Assembly: GCA_965199235.1 (NCBI GenBank)
Contig: CBDAQU010000002.1
Span: forward strand, 3,385,085-3,449,084
Direction of reading: 5' to 3'
DNA length: 64,000 nt
From: BOG-908 sp965199235
GTDB taxonomy: Bacteria; Pseudomonadota; Alphaproteobacteria; Acetobacterales; Acetobacteraceae
Shown here in pieces: positions 21,426 through 30,126 of this stretch. Numbering within the stretch: position 1 is the stretch's first letter; each line of letters starts with the position of its first letter. Position numbers and translations under genes: made by a program. The notes below the pieces were generated by a model that did no database searches, was not told the origin of the DNA, and saw nothing but the letters and a program-made list of their open reading frames with translations.

Positions 21426-22205
21426 ATGGCCAGTCTGACGTTCCGGGGAGAGACGCTTCTGCTGGACCCTGCGGGCGTGCTGGTCTGGCCGCGCCTCTCT
21501 TTGCTGGCGGTGGCCGACCTGCACCTCGAAAAAGGCAGTGCGTGCGCCGGACGCGGGCAGCTGGTGCCGCCCTGGGACAGTTGTGCGACTCTCGCCAGGC
21601 TGGCCGAGCTGGTGCGTCGGCACGCGCCGCGCATCGTCGTCGCGGTCGGCGACAGTTTTCACGATGCCCAAGCGGCCACCAGGCTGTCGGCAGAGGACGC
21701 CGCCGTGCTGGCGGGCATAGGGCAGGCGGCGCAGCTGGTCTGGGTGCGCGGCAACCACGATCCGCTGCCGCCGGCCGGCGTCGCTGGCCATGCCTGCGAA
21801 ACTTTCAGCACGGAAGGATTGTTGTTCCGGCACCAGGCGGCCAGCCGTCACCCGGCGCCAGGCGCCCCCGGCGAGGTGTCAGGCCATTTCCACCCAAAGG
21901 CGCGCGTGGCGACGCGTGTCGGCGAGATCGTTCGACCCTGTTTCATGACCGACGCGCATCGAATCATGCTTCCCTCCTTCGGCGCCTACACAGGTGGCCT
22001 CGACGTGCGCAGCCCTGCCATCGCCCGCCACTACCCCGAAGGCGGCCGGGCCTTCCTGCTCGGACGCGACCGCGTCTTCTGCTTCTCGATCCCTCCCGAC
22101 GGCCAGGACCAGGCGCCGATCCCATGCGACGACGCCGGCGTTGCCGCAGGCCGCCCCGACCGCCGCACGGTTGCCACACGCGCCAGGACGCACAGGTTCT
22201 GGTAA
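21426..22205 (+). CDS. pdeM: Ligase-associated DNA damage response endonuclease PdeM
   Basis: Calcineurin-like metallophosphoesterase that travels with the bacterial ATP-ligase DNA repair set. The 259 residues carry the metal motifs VADLHLEKG near residue 29, VGDSFHDA near residue 76, VRGNHD near residue 105 and SGHFHPKA near residue 151, in PdeM order. The rest of the set (helicase, exonuclease, ligase) lies 8-14 kb away. The last 30 residues are poorly conserved. Its TAA overlaps the ATG of the photolyase gene (TAATG). Confidence 0.88.
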   Translation: MASLTFRGETLLLDPAGVLVWPRLSLLAVADLHLEKGSACAGRGQLVPPWDSCATLARLAELVRRHAPRIVVAVGDSFHDAQAATRLSAEDAAVLAGIGQAAQLVWVRGNHDPLPPAGVAGHACETFSTEGLLFRHQAASRHPAPGAPGEVSGHFHPKARVATRVGEIVRPCFMTDAHRIMLPSFGAYTGGLDVRSPAIARHYPEGGRAFLLGRDRVFCFSIPPDGQDQAPIPCDDAGVAAGRPDRRTVATRARTHRFW

Positions 22206-23641
22206 TGGCAAACTCTTCCGGCACGTCTCTGATCTGGTTCCGTCAGGATCTGCGCCTGCACGACCAGCCGGCCTTGCTGGCCGCGACGGCCGGCGGCGCG
22301 CGCGTGCTTGCCGTCTACGTTCTTGACGACAGCGTCGCCTGGCCGGCGGGTGGCGCCTCGCGCTGGTGGCTGAACGGCAGCCTGGCGTCGCTGGGCGCCG
22401 CGCTGAAGGAGGCCGGCGCCAGCCTGGTGCTGCGCCGCGGCCGCTCGGTGGAGATCATCCCGGCCTTGGCGCGCGAGGCGGGTGCGGGGATCGTGCATGC
22501 CGGCATAGCGCACGAGCCCGGCTGGCGGGCGGCCGACGCCGAGGTCGCGCGCGTCCTTCAGGCCGACGGCCGCACGCTGGCGCTGCATCGCACGTCCTCT
22601 CTGGTCGATTTCGACGCGGTTCGCAGCAAGACCGGGACGGTCTACGGCATGTACACCCCGTTCGCCCGTGCGGTCGAGGAGCTCGGCGAGCCGGGCCGCC
22701 CGCTGCCGGCGCCGAGCGCGGTCAGGCCGGCCAAGACGGTGGCGAGCGACCGCCTGGAGGATTGGGGCCTGCTGCCCACCCATCCGGATTGGGCAGGCGG
22801 GTTGCGGGACACCTGGGCGCCGGGCGAAGCGGCAGCGGCCAAGCGGCTTGCCCTGTTCGTGGGCGGCGCGGTGGCGCGCTATGGCACGGGCCGCAACCTG
22901 CCAGGCGAGGACGGCACGTCCATGCTGTCGCCGCATCTGCATTTCGGTGAGCTCTCGCCGCGCGCCGTCTGGCACGCCAGCCGAACGGAAAGTGAGGGCC
23001 TCGATCACCACACCTACCGCCGCGAGCTGATCTGGCGCGACTTCTCCGCCTACCTGCTGTGGCACCATCCGACCTTGCCGGAAACGCCGCTGCGCCCGGC
23101 CTTCGCCCGGCTCGCCAACCGCGCCGACGCGGCTGGCCTGCGCGCCTGGCAACGAGGGCTGACCGGGGTGCCGATCGTGGATGCCGGCATGCGTCAGCTC
23201 TGGCAGACCGGCTGGATGCACAACAGGGTGCGCATGATCGCGGCCTCATTCCTGGTCAAGCACATGCTGATCGCCTGGCAGGAGGGTGCTGCCTGGTTCT
23301 GGGACACGCTGGTGGATGCTGACCTGGCCAGCAACAGTGCCAGCTGGCAGTGGATCGCCGGCACCGGCATCGACGCCCAGCCCTTCTTCCGCGTGTTCAA
23401 CCCCGTGACCCAGGGCGAGAAGTTCGACGCCGATGGCGGCTACGTCCGTCGTTTCCTGCCGGAGCTGGCGCGGCTGCCTGCCCGCTACGTGCACGCCCCC
23501 TGGACCGCGCCTGCGCCTGTGCTGGCAGAGGCTGGTGTCATGCTCGGCCGCGGCTATCCACGACCGGTGGTGGACCTCAGCGAGGGGCGCAACCGCGCGC
23601 TGGAGGTGTACAGGCGGACGGTGCGGGAGGCGGCGGCTTGA
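22205..23641 (+). CDS. phrB: Deoxyribodipyrimidine photolyase
   Basis: FAD enzyme that splits cyclobutane pyrimidine dimers with blue light. The 478 residues have the N-terminal SLIWFRQDLRLHDQPALLAA antenna domain and the C-terminal FAD domain: ARYGTGRNLPGEDGTSMLSPHLHFGELSPR near residue 225, ELIWRDFSAYLLWH near residue 275, MRQLWQTGWMHNRVRMIAASFL near residue 330, and NSASWQWIAGTGIDAQPFFRVF near residue 378. This is a class I CPD photolyase pattern. The long open frame from 20519 is an artefact of high GC; the ATG at 22205 overlaps the pdeM stop. Confidence 0.95.
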   Translation: MANSSGTSLIWFRQDLRLHDQPALLAATAGGARVLAVYVLDDSVAWPAGGASRWWLNGSLASLGAALKEAGASLVLRRGRSVEIIPALAREAGAGIVHAGIAHEPGWRAADAEVARVLQADGRTLALHRTSSLVDFDAVRSKTGTVYGMYTPFARAVEELGEPGRPLPAPSAVRPAKTVASDRLEDWGLLPTHPDWAGGLRDTWAPGEAAAAKRLALFVGGAVARYGTGRNLPGEDGTSMLSPHLHFGELSPRAVWHASRTESEGLDHHTYRRELIWRDFSAYLLWHHPTLPETPLRPAFARLANRADAAGLRAWQRGLTGVPIVDAGMRQLWQTGWMHNRVRMIAASFLVKHMLIAWQEGAAWFWDTLVDADLASNSASWQWIAGTGIDAQPFFRVFNPVTQGEKFDADGGYVRRFLPELARLPARYVHAPWTAPAPVLAEAGVMLGRGYPRPVVDLSEGRNRALEVYRRTVREAAA

Positions 23642-24309
23642 ACGCCATTCCGGCGGGGCGCGGCCTTCGCGTCGTGGGCGACGTGCATGGAGATTTGCGC
23701 GCCTTTGCGTTTGCCGCCGACACCGACCGCTTCGTGGTTCAGCTGGGCGACCTGATCGATAGCGGTCCGGACAGCGCCGGCGCGTTGCGCCTGATGTTCC
23801 GCCTTATCGACGAGAATCGCGGCCTGTTCCTGGTCGGCAACCACGACCGCAAGCTGGGGCGCGCGCTGCGCGGCGAGCGGGTGCGCGGCGGCCCTCAGCT
23901 GGATGCCACGATGGCGGCGCTGGACGCGCCTCTGCGCGAGCGCGCACTAGCGGAGATGGAGCGCGCGCCCGCCTGGCTGGTACACGACCAGCGCTTCTTC
24001 GTGCATGCGGCGTTTCACACCGGCATGCTCTCGAACGGGCCGCCGGACCCGCTCGGCCCGGTGGACCCGCTGCTGTCGCGCGCGATGTTCGGGGAGACCA
24101 CCGGGCGCACCCAGGCGGACGGGTTCCCGGAACGCCTGCTGCGCTGGGTGAACCACATCCCGTCCGGCATGACCGTCTATTGCGGCCACGACCAGCGCAG
24201 CCGCGACGGGCGGCCATGGATCACGCATGGCGACGGTGGCGGAACCGCCGTCTTCATGGACACCGGCGCCGGCAAGGGCGGCCATCTGAGCTGGGTCGAT
24301 CTGGATTAG
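23638..24309 (+). CDS. Metallophosphoesterase (PrpE/ApaH-like)
   Basis: A 223-residue calcineurin-type phosphatase. Motifs are VGDVHGDLRAF near residue 13, QLGDLIDSGPDSAGAL near residue 38, LVGNHDRKLGRAL near residue 65, VHAAFHTG near residue 123 and YCGHDQRSRDG near residue 182. The layout is like PrpE or bis-tetraphosphate phosphatases and Pnkp phosphatase domains, so the substrate is open. The start is a TTG (TTGA overlap with phrB) preceded by GGGAGG. Its TAG stop lies in repeat copy D. Confidence 0.8.
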   Translation: MNAIPAGRGLRVVGDVHGDLRAFAFAADTDRFVVQLGDLIDSGPDSAGALRLMFRLIDENRGLFLVGNHDRKLGRALRGERVRGGPQLDATMAALDAPLRERALAEMERAPAWLVHDQRFFVHAAFHTGMLSNGPPDPLGPVDPLLSRAMFGETTGRTQADGFPERLLRWVNHIPSGMTVYCGHDQRSRDGRPWITHGDGGGTAVFMDTGAGKGGHLSWVDLD

Positions 24310-24420
24310 AGCAATGTTACGCAGACGGTAATAGTCGGAGCGACGAAATTGCTCGCAAACAAGGCCTGGACCGGTTTGGGGTCCGCCTCCTCGCAGACAC
24401 TCTGCGTGAAACCGGTCTAG
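24307..24420 (-). repeat. CTAG-ended palindromic repeat, family 1, copy D
   Basis: Reverse-oriented copy, from TAGAGCAATGTTACGCAGAC to GCGTGAAACCGGTCTAG. The proximal TAG at 24307-24309 is the stop codon of the upstream phosphoesterase. The main hairpin arms (ACCGGTTT near 24370, AAACCGGT near 24410) are intact. Confidence 0.92.
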
Positions 24421-24494
24421 GTCAGGCCGCGGCGACATCGTATGGCCGCCCCGCTGGAAACTCAGGTTCTGCGCAATGATTACCGAGTCCAGTC

Positions 24495-26036
24495 TCATCG
24501 AATCGGACTCATTTCCTCGGACGCCAAAAACGCCGCCGCGTTAGCGCGCATCTTCGCCAGTTTCGCAGGGTCCATGCGGGACAGCGTCTTCATCGGCATC
24601 GCCAGCCTTATGTTCCCGGCCAGCGCCTTTTCGTGGCGCGCGAAGAAATCCCAGTAGAGGAAATTGAACGGGCAGGCGTTCGGACCGACCGCGTCCTTCA
24701 CGTCGTAGGCACAACCTTTGCAGTAATCGCTCATCCGGTTGATGTAGGCGCCCGAGGCCGCGTAGGGTTTGGAGCCCATGATGCCGCCATCGGCGAACAG
24801 CGCCATGCCGCGCACGTTGGGCATCTCCACCCACTCGTAAGCGTCCGCGTATACGATCAGGTACCATTCATCGACGTCGTCCGGATGCAGGCCGGCGAGC
24901 AGAGCGAAATTGCCGGTGATCATCAGCCGCTGGATGTGGTGCGCGTAGGCATGCGCCAGCGTGTCGGTGATTGCGTGGTGCAGGCAGTTCATCCGCGTGC
25001 GGCCGGTCCAGTAGAACCACGGCATGCGCTGCACCGCGCCGAGCACGTTCTTGTCCGCGTATGCTGGCATGTTCATCCAGTAGATGCCGCGCACGTATTC
25101 CCGCCAGCCGACGATCTGGCGGATGAAACCCTCCACCGCGTTCAGCTTGGCGTGGCCGCGCCTGTAGGCGTCCTCGGCCACAGCACAGATCTCGCGCGGC
25201 TCCAGCAGGCCGAGGTTCATCGACGTCGAGACGAGCGCGTGGAACAGCACCGGCTCGCCCGACTTCATCGCGTCCTGGAACGTGCCAAAGCTCGGCAGGC
25301 GGTATTCGATGAAGTCGGCCAGCGCCCGGCGGGCGTCCTCGGGCGTGACCGGCAGCGCGAAGTCGCCGGCACAGCCGACATGGGCGGGGAACTGGCGCTC
25401 GACGAGGGTGATCACGTCGTGGGTGATCGCGTCCGGCTGGAAGCGGGGCACCGGCGGGTTGGCCACACCCTTCGGCAAGCTCGCGCGGTTTTCGCGGTCG
25501 TAGTTCCAGGCGCCGCCTTCGGGCTGGTCGCCATCCATCAGGATCGCGTGCCGCCGCCGCATGTCGCGGTAGAAAAACTCCATGCGCAGGCCGCGCCGGT
25601 CGCGCGCCCAGGCCAGGAACTCCTGGATGCGGGCGAAGAAGCGCGTGTCGTCGCGTATGTCGACTTCCAGGCCTGCCGCGTCCTGCCAGCGCCGCATGTC
25701 CTCGCTCAGGCGCCATTCGCCTGGTTCGGTCAGCACCGCGCGCTCCGGCTGGTGGCGTTCGACGGCGCGCAGGAACTCGCCGCGGAGCGACTGCGTGTTG
25801 TCGGGGTCGTCCAGCGTTATGTAGTCCACAGTCACGCCGCGCGCCCGCAAGGCGGCGGCGAAATGGCGCATGCCGGAGAGTACCAGCACGATCTTGATGG
25901 CGTGGTGGCGGACATAGGTGCATTCGGCCTGTGCCTCCGCCATCAGCACCACATCGCGTGCGGGATCGAGGTCGCTCAGCGCGCTGAGCGAGGGGGTGAG
26001 CTGGTCGCCCAGGACCATGCGCAATACGCCAGGCAT
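24495..26036 (-). CDS. Cryptochrome/photolyase-related FeS-BCP protein, probable (6-4) photolyase
   Basis: A 513-residue member of the iron-sulfur bacterial cryptochrome/photolyase group, whose characterised member PhrB of Agrobacterium repairs (6-4) photoproducts. The N-terminal MPGVLRMVLGDQLTPSLSAL, RYNYDREN-like GGAWNYDRENRASLPKG near residue 175 and IVGWREYVRGIYW near residue 310 fit. The four cluster cysteines are seen in NCLHH, YCKGC and NACPFN. Start ATG 26036 follows AGGAG. It is divergent from the SixA-like gene and different from the class I enzyme 1 kb away. Confidence 0.88.
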   Translation of the reverse strand: MPGVLRMVLGDQLTPSLSALSDLDPARDVVLMAEAQAECTYVRHHAIKIVLVLSGMRHFAAALRARGVTVDYITLDDPDNTQSLRGEFLRAVERHQPERAVLTEPGEWRLSEDMRRWQDAAGLEVDIRDDTRFFARIQEFLAWARDRRGLRMEFFYRDMRRRHAILMDGDQPEGGAWNYDRENRASLPKGVANPPVPRFQPDAITHDVITLVERQFPAHVGCAGDFALPVTPEDARRALADFIEYRLPSFGTFQDAMKSGEPVLFHALVSTSMNLGLLEPREICAVAEDAYRRGHAKLNAVEGFIRQIVGWREYVRGIYWMNMPAYADKNVLGAVQRMPWFYWTGRTRMNCLHHAITDTLAHAYAHHIQRLMITGNFALLAGLHPDDVDEWYLIVYADAYEWVEMPNVRGMALFADGGIMGSKPYAASGAYINRMSDYCKGCAYDVKDAVGPNACPFNFLYWDFFARHEKALAGNIRLAMPMKTLSRMDPAKLAKMRANAAAFLASEEMSPIR

Positions 26037-26161
26037 CGTCGGCTCTCCTGCTTGGCCGCGTGCCGTGCGCGGCGGTACTGACATACGATCGCGCGGCGAC
26101 CCTGACAGGTTCGCCCCCACGCGCTTTGCGCGACCAACGGCCGTGTGCGAGCGTGCGGGTA

Positions 26162-26686
26162 ATGCAGCAGCTGCTCCTCCTCAGACACGCCAAATCGTCC
26201 TGGGACGATGCCGCGCAGTCGGACCACGCGCGCCCGCTCAACGCGCGCGGCCGGCAGGCGGCGTCGGCGATGCGTGCGGTGATGCGCGATTTCCGGCTGC
26301 TGCCGGACGTGGTGCTGGTCTCGTCCGCCCGGCGCACGCGGCAGACGCTGGAGGCGCTGGCCCCGTGGGACGAGACGCCGATCATCGAGCCGATGGACAG
26401 GCTTTATCTGGCCGAGGCCGAGCGCATACGCGACGTGGTGCGCGGCGTGTCCGAAACCGTGCGCAGCCTGCTGGTGATCGGCCACAACCCCGGCCTGCAC
26501 GATTTTGCGGTCATGCTGGCCGAGCAGAGCGACGGCAGCCAAATGGCGCAGCGCCTGTCAGAGGGTTTTCCGACCGGCGCGCTGGCCGAGTTCAGCGTGG
26601 CAAGACGCTGGCGCGAGCTGGGTGAGGGTGATGGCCGGCTGGTGCGATTCGTCAGCCCGGGCGACCCGACGGAGGCGGCCAGCTGA
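26162..26686 (+). CDS. SixA-like histidine phosphatase
   Basis: A 174-residue protein of the histidine phosphatase (phosphoglycerate mutase) superfamily. The RHG-type motif is LLLLRHAKSSWDD near residue 4, ARPLNARGRQAA follows, and the second catalytic His is in LLVIGHNPGLHDFAV near residue 106. SixA proteins remove phosphate from phosphohistidine domains, but the target here is unknown. The ATG at 26162 gives the expected N-terminus. The downstream CYTH-CHAD gene overlaps its stop. Confidence 0.85.
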   Translation: MQQLLLLRHAKSSWDDAAQSDHARPLNARGRQAASAMRAVMRDFRLLPDVVLVSSARRTRQTLEALAPWDETPIIEPMDRLYLAEAERIRDVVRGVSETVRSLLVIGHNPGLHDFAVMLAEQSDGSQMAQRLSEGFPTGALAEFSVARRWRELGEGDGRLVRFVSPGDPTEAAS

Positions 26687-28224
26687 GCGAGGATCCTGCC
26701 GGCACGGATCAGGCCGCCACGCCCGCGCGCACGCCGACGACGACGCTGGAGCTGGAACTGTTGCCATCCGACCTGCCCCGGCTGCTCCGGGCCCCCGCGC
26801 TGTCGGCGTTGCGGCAGGGGCGGGCGCGGGCGAGCAAGGCCAGCATCGTCTGGCACGACACCCAGGATGGCGTCCTGGCCGAGGAGGGGATGTCGCTCAG
26901 CCAGGGCGCCAGCACCCTGTCGCGCACGCATTGGCGGCTGGAGCGGCTGCGGCCTGGTGGGCCGCTCGACTGGCTGCCAGGCCACGCCGCGCCTTTGCTG
27001 GCGGAGGCCGCATCGCCAGACCTGCTCGGCGTGCGCGTGACGGACCGTCTGGCGCCCGTGGCGGCGCTGCACGGCACGCTGCGGCGCCTGGCGCTCGGCG
27101 GTGAGGGCGCCTGGCTGGCGGTGCTGGACGGAACGCTGCGCGGGGTGGCGCAGGATCGCCCGGTCTGCTGGCTCACCCTGCATGGCGAAACGGCCGAGAT
27201 CGCGTCCCTGGCTGTTCGGCTGGGGGAACTGGCACGGCTGAGCGTGCCGCGTGCGGGGCTTGCTGCCCAGGCAATCGCGCTCGCCACCGGCCGGGCGCCG
27301 GCGCCGCGCCATACCGGCGGCCCTGCCATCCCGCCGGGCGCCTCTGTCGGTGGCGGGCTGGGCCTGGCCGCCGCCCACCTGGCGGACGTCATCCTGCACT
27401 GGGCCTGGCTGGTGCCCGGCGGTCAGTCGCCCGAGCCCGTGCATCAGATGCGCGTGGCCATCCGCCGGCTGCGCTCGACCTTCTCCGTGTTTCGCCCGGT
27501 GGCGCAGTCCGGCTCGGGGAGGGCGCCCTGGCTGGACGAGCTGGATGGGTCGTTGAAGGCGTTGGCCTCCCAGCTCGGCGCGGCGCGCGACTGGGACGTG
27601 TTCCTGGCCGAAACGGGCGGGGAGGTGGCCCTGGCCTTTCGCGGGGACAGGCGAATCGCCCATCTGCTGTCCGCGGCAGCACGGCGCAGGGCGGCCGCCT
27701 ACGCGGCGCTGCAGTCGACGTTGCAGGGATCAGCCTGGGCGAGGCTGCAACTGACGCTCGCCTTGCTGCCGACGGTCAGGCCGTGGGATGCCGGGGCGTC
27801 GCAGGAGCAAGCGAGCCTGCTGGCGGCGCCGGTGCAGGGCTTTGCGGCGAACGCGCTGGACCGAAGGCTGAAACGCGTCGTTTCGCCTGGCAAGTCGCTG
27901 GCGGACCTGCCGGCCGACGCGCTGCACGATGTGCGCAAGCACGCCAAGCGCTTGCGCTACGCCGTGGAGTTCTTCGCACCGCTGTTTCCGGCCAAGCAGG
28001 TCCGCCGCTATCTGCCTCGGCTGGAGCACCTGCAGGAAGTGCTCGGCACGGTGAACGACGCGGCGGTTGCGGCCGGGCTGATGGCGCAGCTGGGTGGCGG
28101 GGCGGACCGCGCCTTTGCCGCCGGCGTGGTGCAAGGGTTCGGCGCCGGCCGGAGCACCCTGGCCGCAGGGCGCGTCGAACGGGCCTGGAGCAAGTTCTAT
28201 CGCGCGTCGCCGTTCTGGGACTGA
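26683..28224 (+). CDS. CYTH-CHAD domain protein (probable CTG start)
   Basis: A 513-residue protein. The CYTH part starts with ELELLPSDLPRLLRAPAL near residue 22 (a weak ExExK motif) and runs to about 215. The CHAD part follows, with PVHQMRVAIRRLRSTFSVFRP near residue 255 and HDVRKHAKRLRYAVEFF near residue 415, whose paired His and basic residues bind polyphosphate in known CHAD proteins. No ATG, GTG or TTG precedes 26761, which would cut into the CYTH strand. CTG at 26683 sits 7 bases after GGAGG and forms a CTGA overlap with the previous stop. A polyphosphate or triphosphate role fits the distant ppx. Confidence 0.82.
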   Translation: MSEDPAGTDQAATPARTPTTTLELELLPSDLPRLLRAPALSALRQGRARASKASIVWHDTQDGVLAEEGMSLSQGASTLSRTHWRLERLRPGGPLDWLPGHAAPLLAEAASPDLLGVRVTDRLAPVAALHGTLRRLALGGEGAWLAVLDGTLRGVAQDRPVCWLTLHGETAEIASLAVRLGELARLSVPRAGLAAQAIALATGRAPAPRHTGGPAIPPGASVGGGLGLAAAHLADVILHWAWLVPGGQSPEPVHQMRVAIRRLRSTFSVFRPVAQSGSGRAPWLDELDGSLKALASQLGAARDWDVFLAETGGEVALAFRGDRRIAHLLSAAARRRAAAYAALQSTLQGSAWARLQLTLALLPTVRPWDAGASQEQASLLAAPVQGFAANALDRRLKRVVSPGKSLADLPADALHDVRKHAKRLRYAVEFFAPLFPAKQVRRYLPRLEHLQEVLGTVNDAAVAAGLMAQLGGGADRAFAAGVVQGFGAGRSTLAAGRVERAWSKFYRASPFWD

Positions 28225-28364
28225 GCGCCGCGCTGGCAGGGGAACGCGAGGGCGGGATGCTGCGGGTGCGAAGGTTGCACTGCCGTGGTCGTCGCCTTAA
28301 TGCTTGGACGCGGCCAGGCCGCGTTCAACGGCCCGGCTATCCCCGAGCAACGACAGGATCATCC

Positions 28365-29665
<1,301 letters not shown>

Positions 29666-29669
<4 letters not shown>

Positions 29670-29736
29670 ACCCTGTTAGCGTCTGATAGCCGAAGCGATC
29701 AGGCCCTAGCTCCTTGTTTTGGCGAGCATGTTCATC
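29666..29736 (+). repeat. Decayed family 1 repeat, head-to-head with copy E
   Basis: Starts CTAGACC at the gltA stop codon, loses the hairpin region, then resumes with CTAGCTCCTTGTTTTGGCGAGCA before meeting copy E at about 29736. Only the ends and the TTGTTTTGGCGAGCA motif are preserved. Confidence 0.55.
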
Positions 29737-29836
29737 GCAGACTGGAATAGTCGGAGTGATGAAGTTGCTTGCCAACCAAGGCTGGACCGGTTTGAGGTCC
29801 GCCTACTCGCGGACACTCTGCGTGAAACCGTTCTAG
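29737..29836 (-). repeat. CTAG-ended palindromic repeat, family 1, copy E
   Basis: Reverse-oriented copy from GCAGACTGGAATAGTCGGAG to GTGAAACCGTTCTAG. Both main arms (ACCGGTTT, AAACCGTT) and the GTCCGC/GCGGAC inner arms are present. The terminal CTAG at 29833-29836 contains the stop codon of the 77-residue gene. Confidence 0.9.
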
Positions 29837-30066
29837 CACTCGCAGCCAGGCGTCTCGCCCGTCGCCTGACGGGTGATGTGGTGGTCGATCCATTCGGAGA
29901 CCAGCGCGCGCGCCTCGCTCAGCCCCGCCTCGGGGTGGTGGATGCGATACAGCGTCGTGCAGCTCTGAAACGCGGACATGTCGTCCGTGCCGGCGCGTCG
30001 AAGCTCGCGATAGGCGGTGACGACGGCGCGTTCGCAGCGGCGTCCGATTTCTGCCACGGTTTTCAC
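29833..30066 (-). CDS. Small protein of unknown function behind a Fur-like box
   Basis: A 77-residue protein, GTG start at 30066 (a second GTG at 30057, eight bases after GGAG, is equally possible). The composition is charged and soluble, with ERAVVTAYRELRRAG, a central cysteine in SCTTLYRIHHPEAGL and a C-terminal CEC. No family is recognised. The stop lies in repeat copy E. The Fur-like palindrome just upstream suggests iron-responsive control, which is the only hint of function. Confidence 0.6.
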   Translation of the reverse strand: MKTVAEIGRRCERAVVTAYRELRRAGTDDMSAFQSCTTLYRIHHPEAGLSEARALVSEWIDHHITRQATGETPGCEC

Positions 30067-30072
30067 TCCAGA

Positions 30073-30087
30073 TGAGAATCACTCTCA
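30073..30087 (-). promoter_or_regulatory. Fur-like box
   Basis: Read towards the 77-residue gene, the site is TGAGAGT-G-ATTCTCA, a 7-1-7 inverted repeat with one mismatch between arms, close to the classical Fur pattern TGATAAT-N-ATTATCA. It ends 7 bp before the first GTG start. The call rests on the pattern alone; Irr or Mur could use a related site. Confidence 0.5.
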
Positions 30088-30126
30088 ATGCGGATAGGCT
30101 ACCCGCATCGCAGGCGCGCCGCAACA

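Noticed and set aside
20519..22204. In-frame extension of photolyase to 1040 residues
   Set aside because: The extension is antisense to pyrE and out of frame with pdeM; photolyase homology begins at the ATG at 22205.
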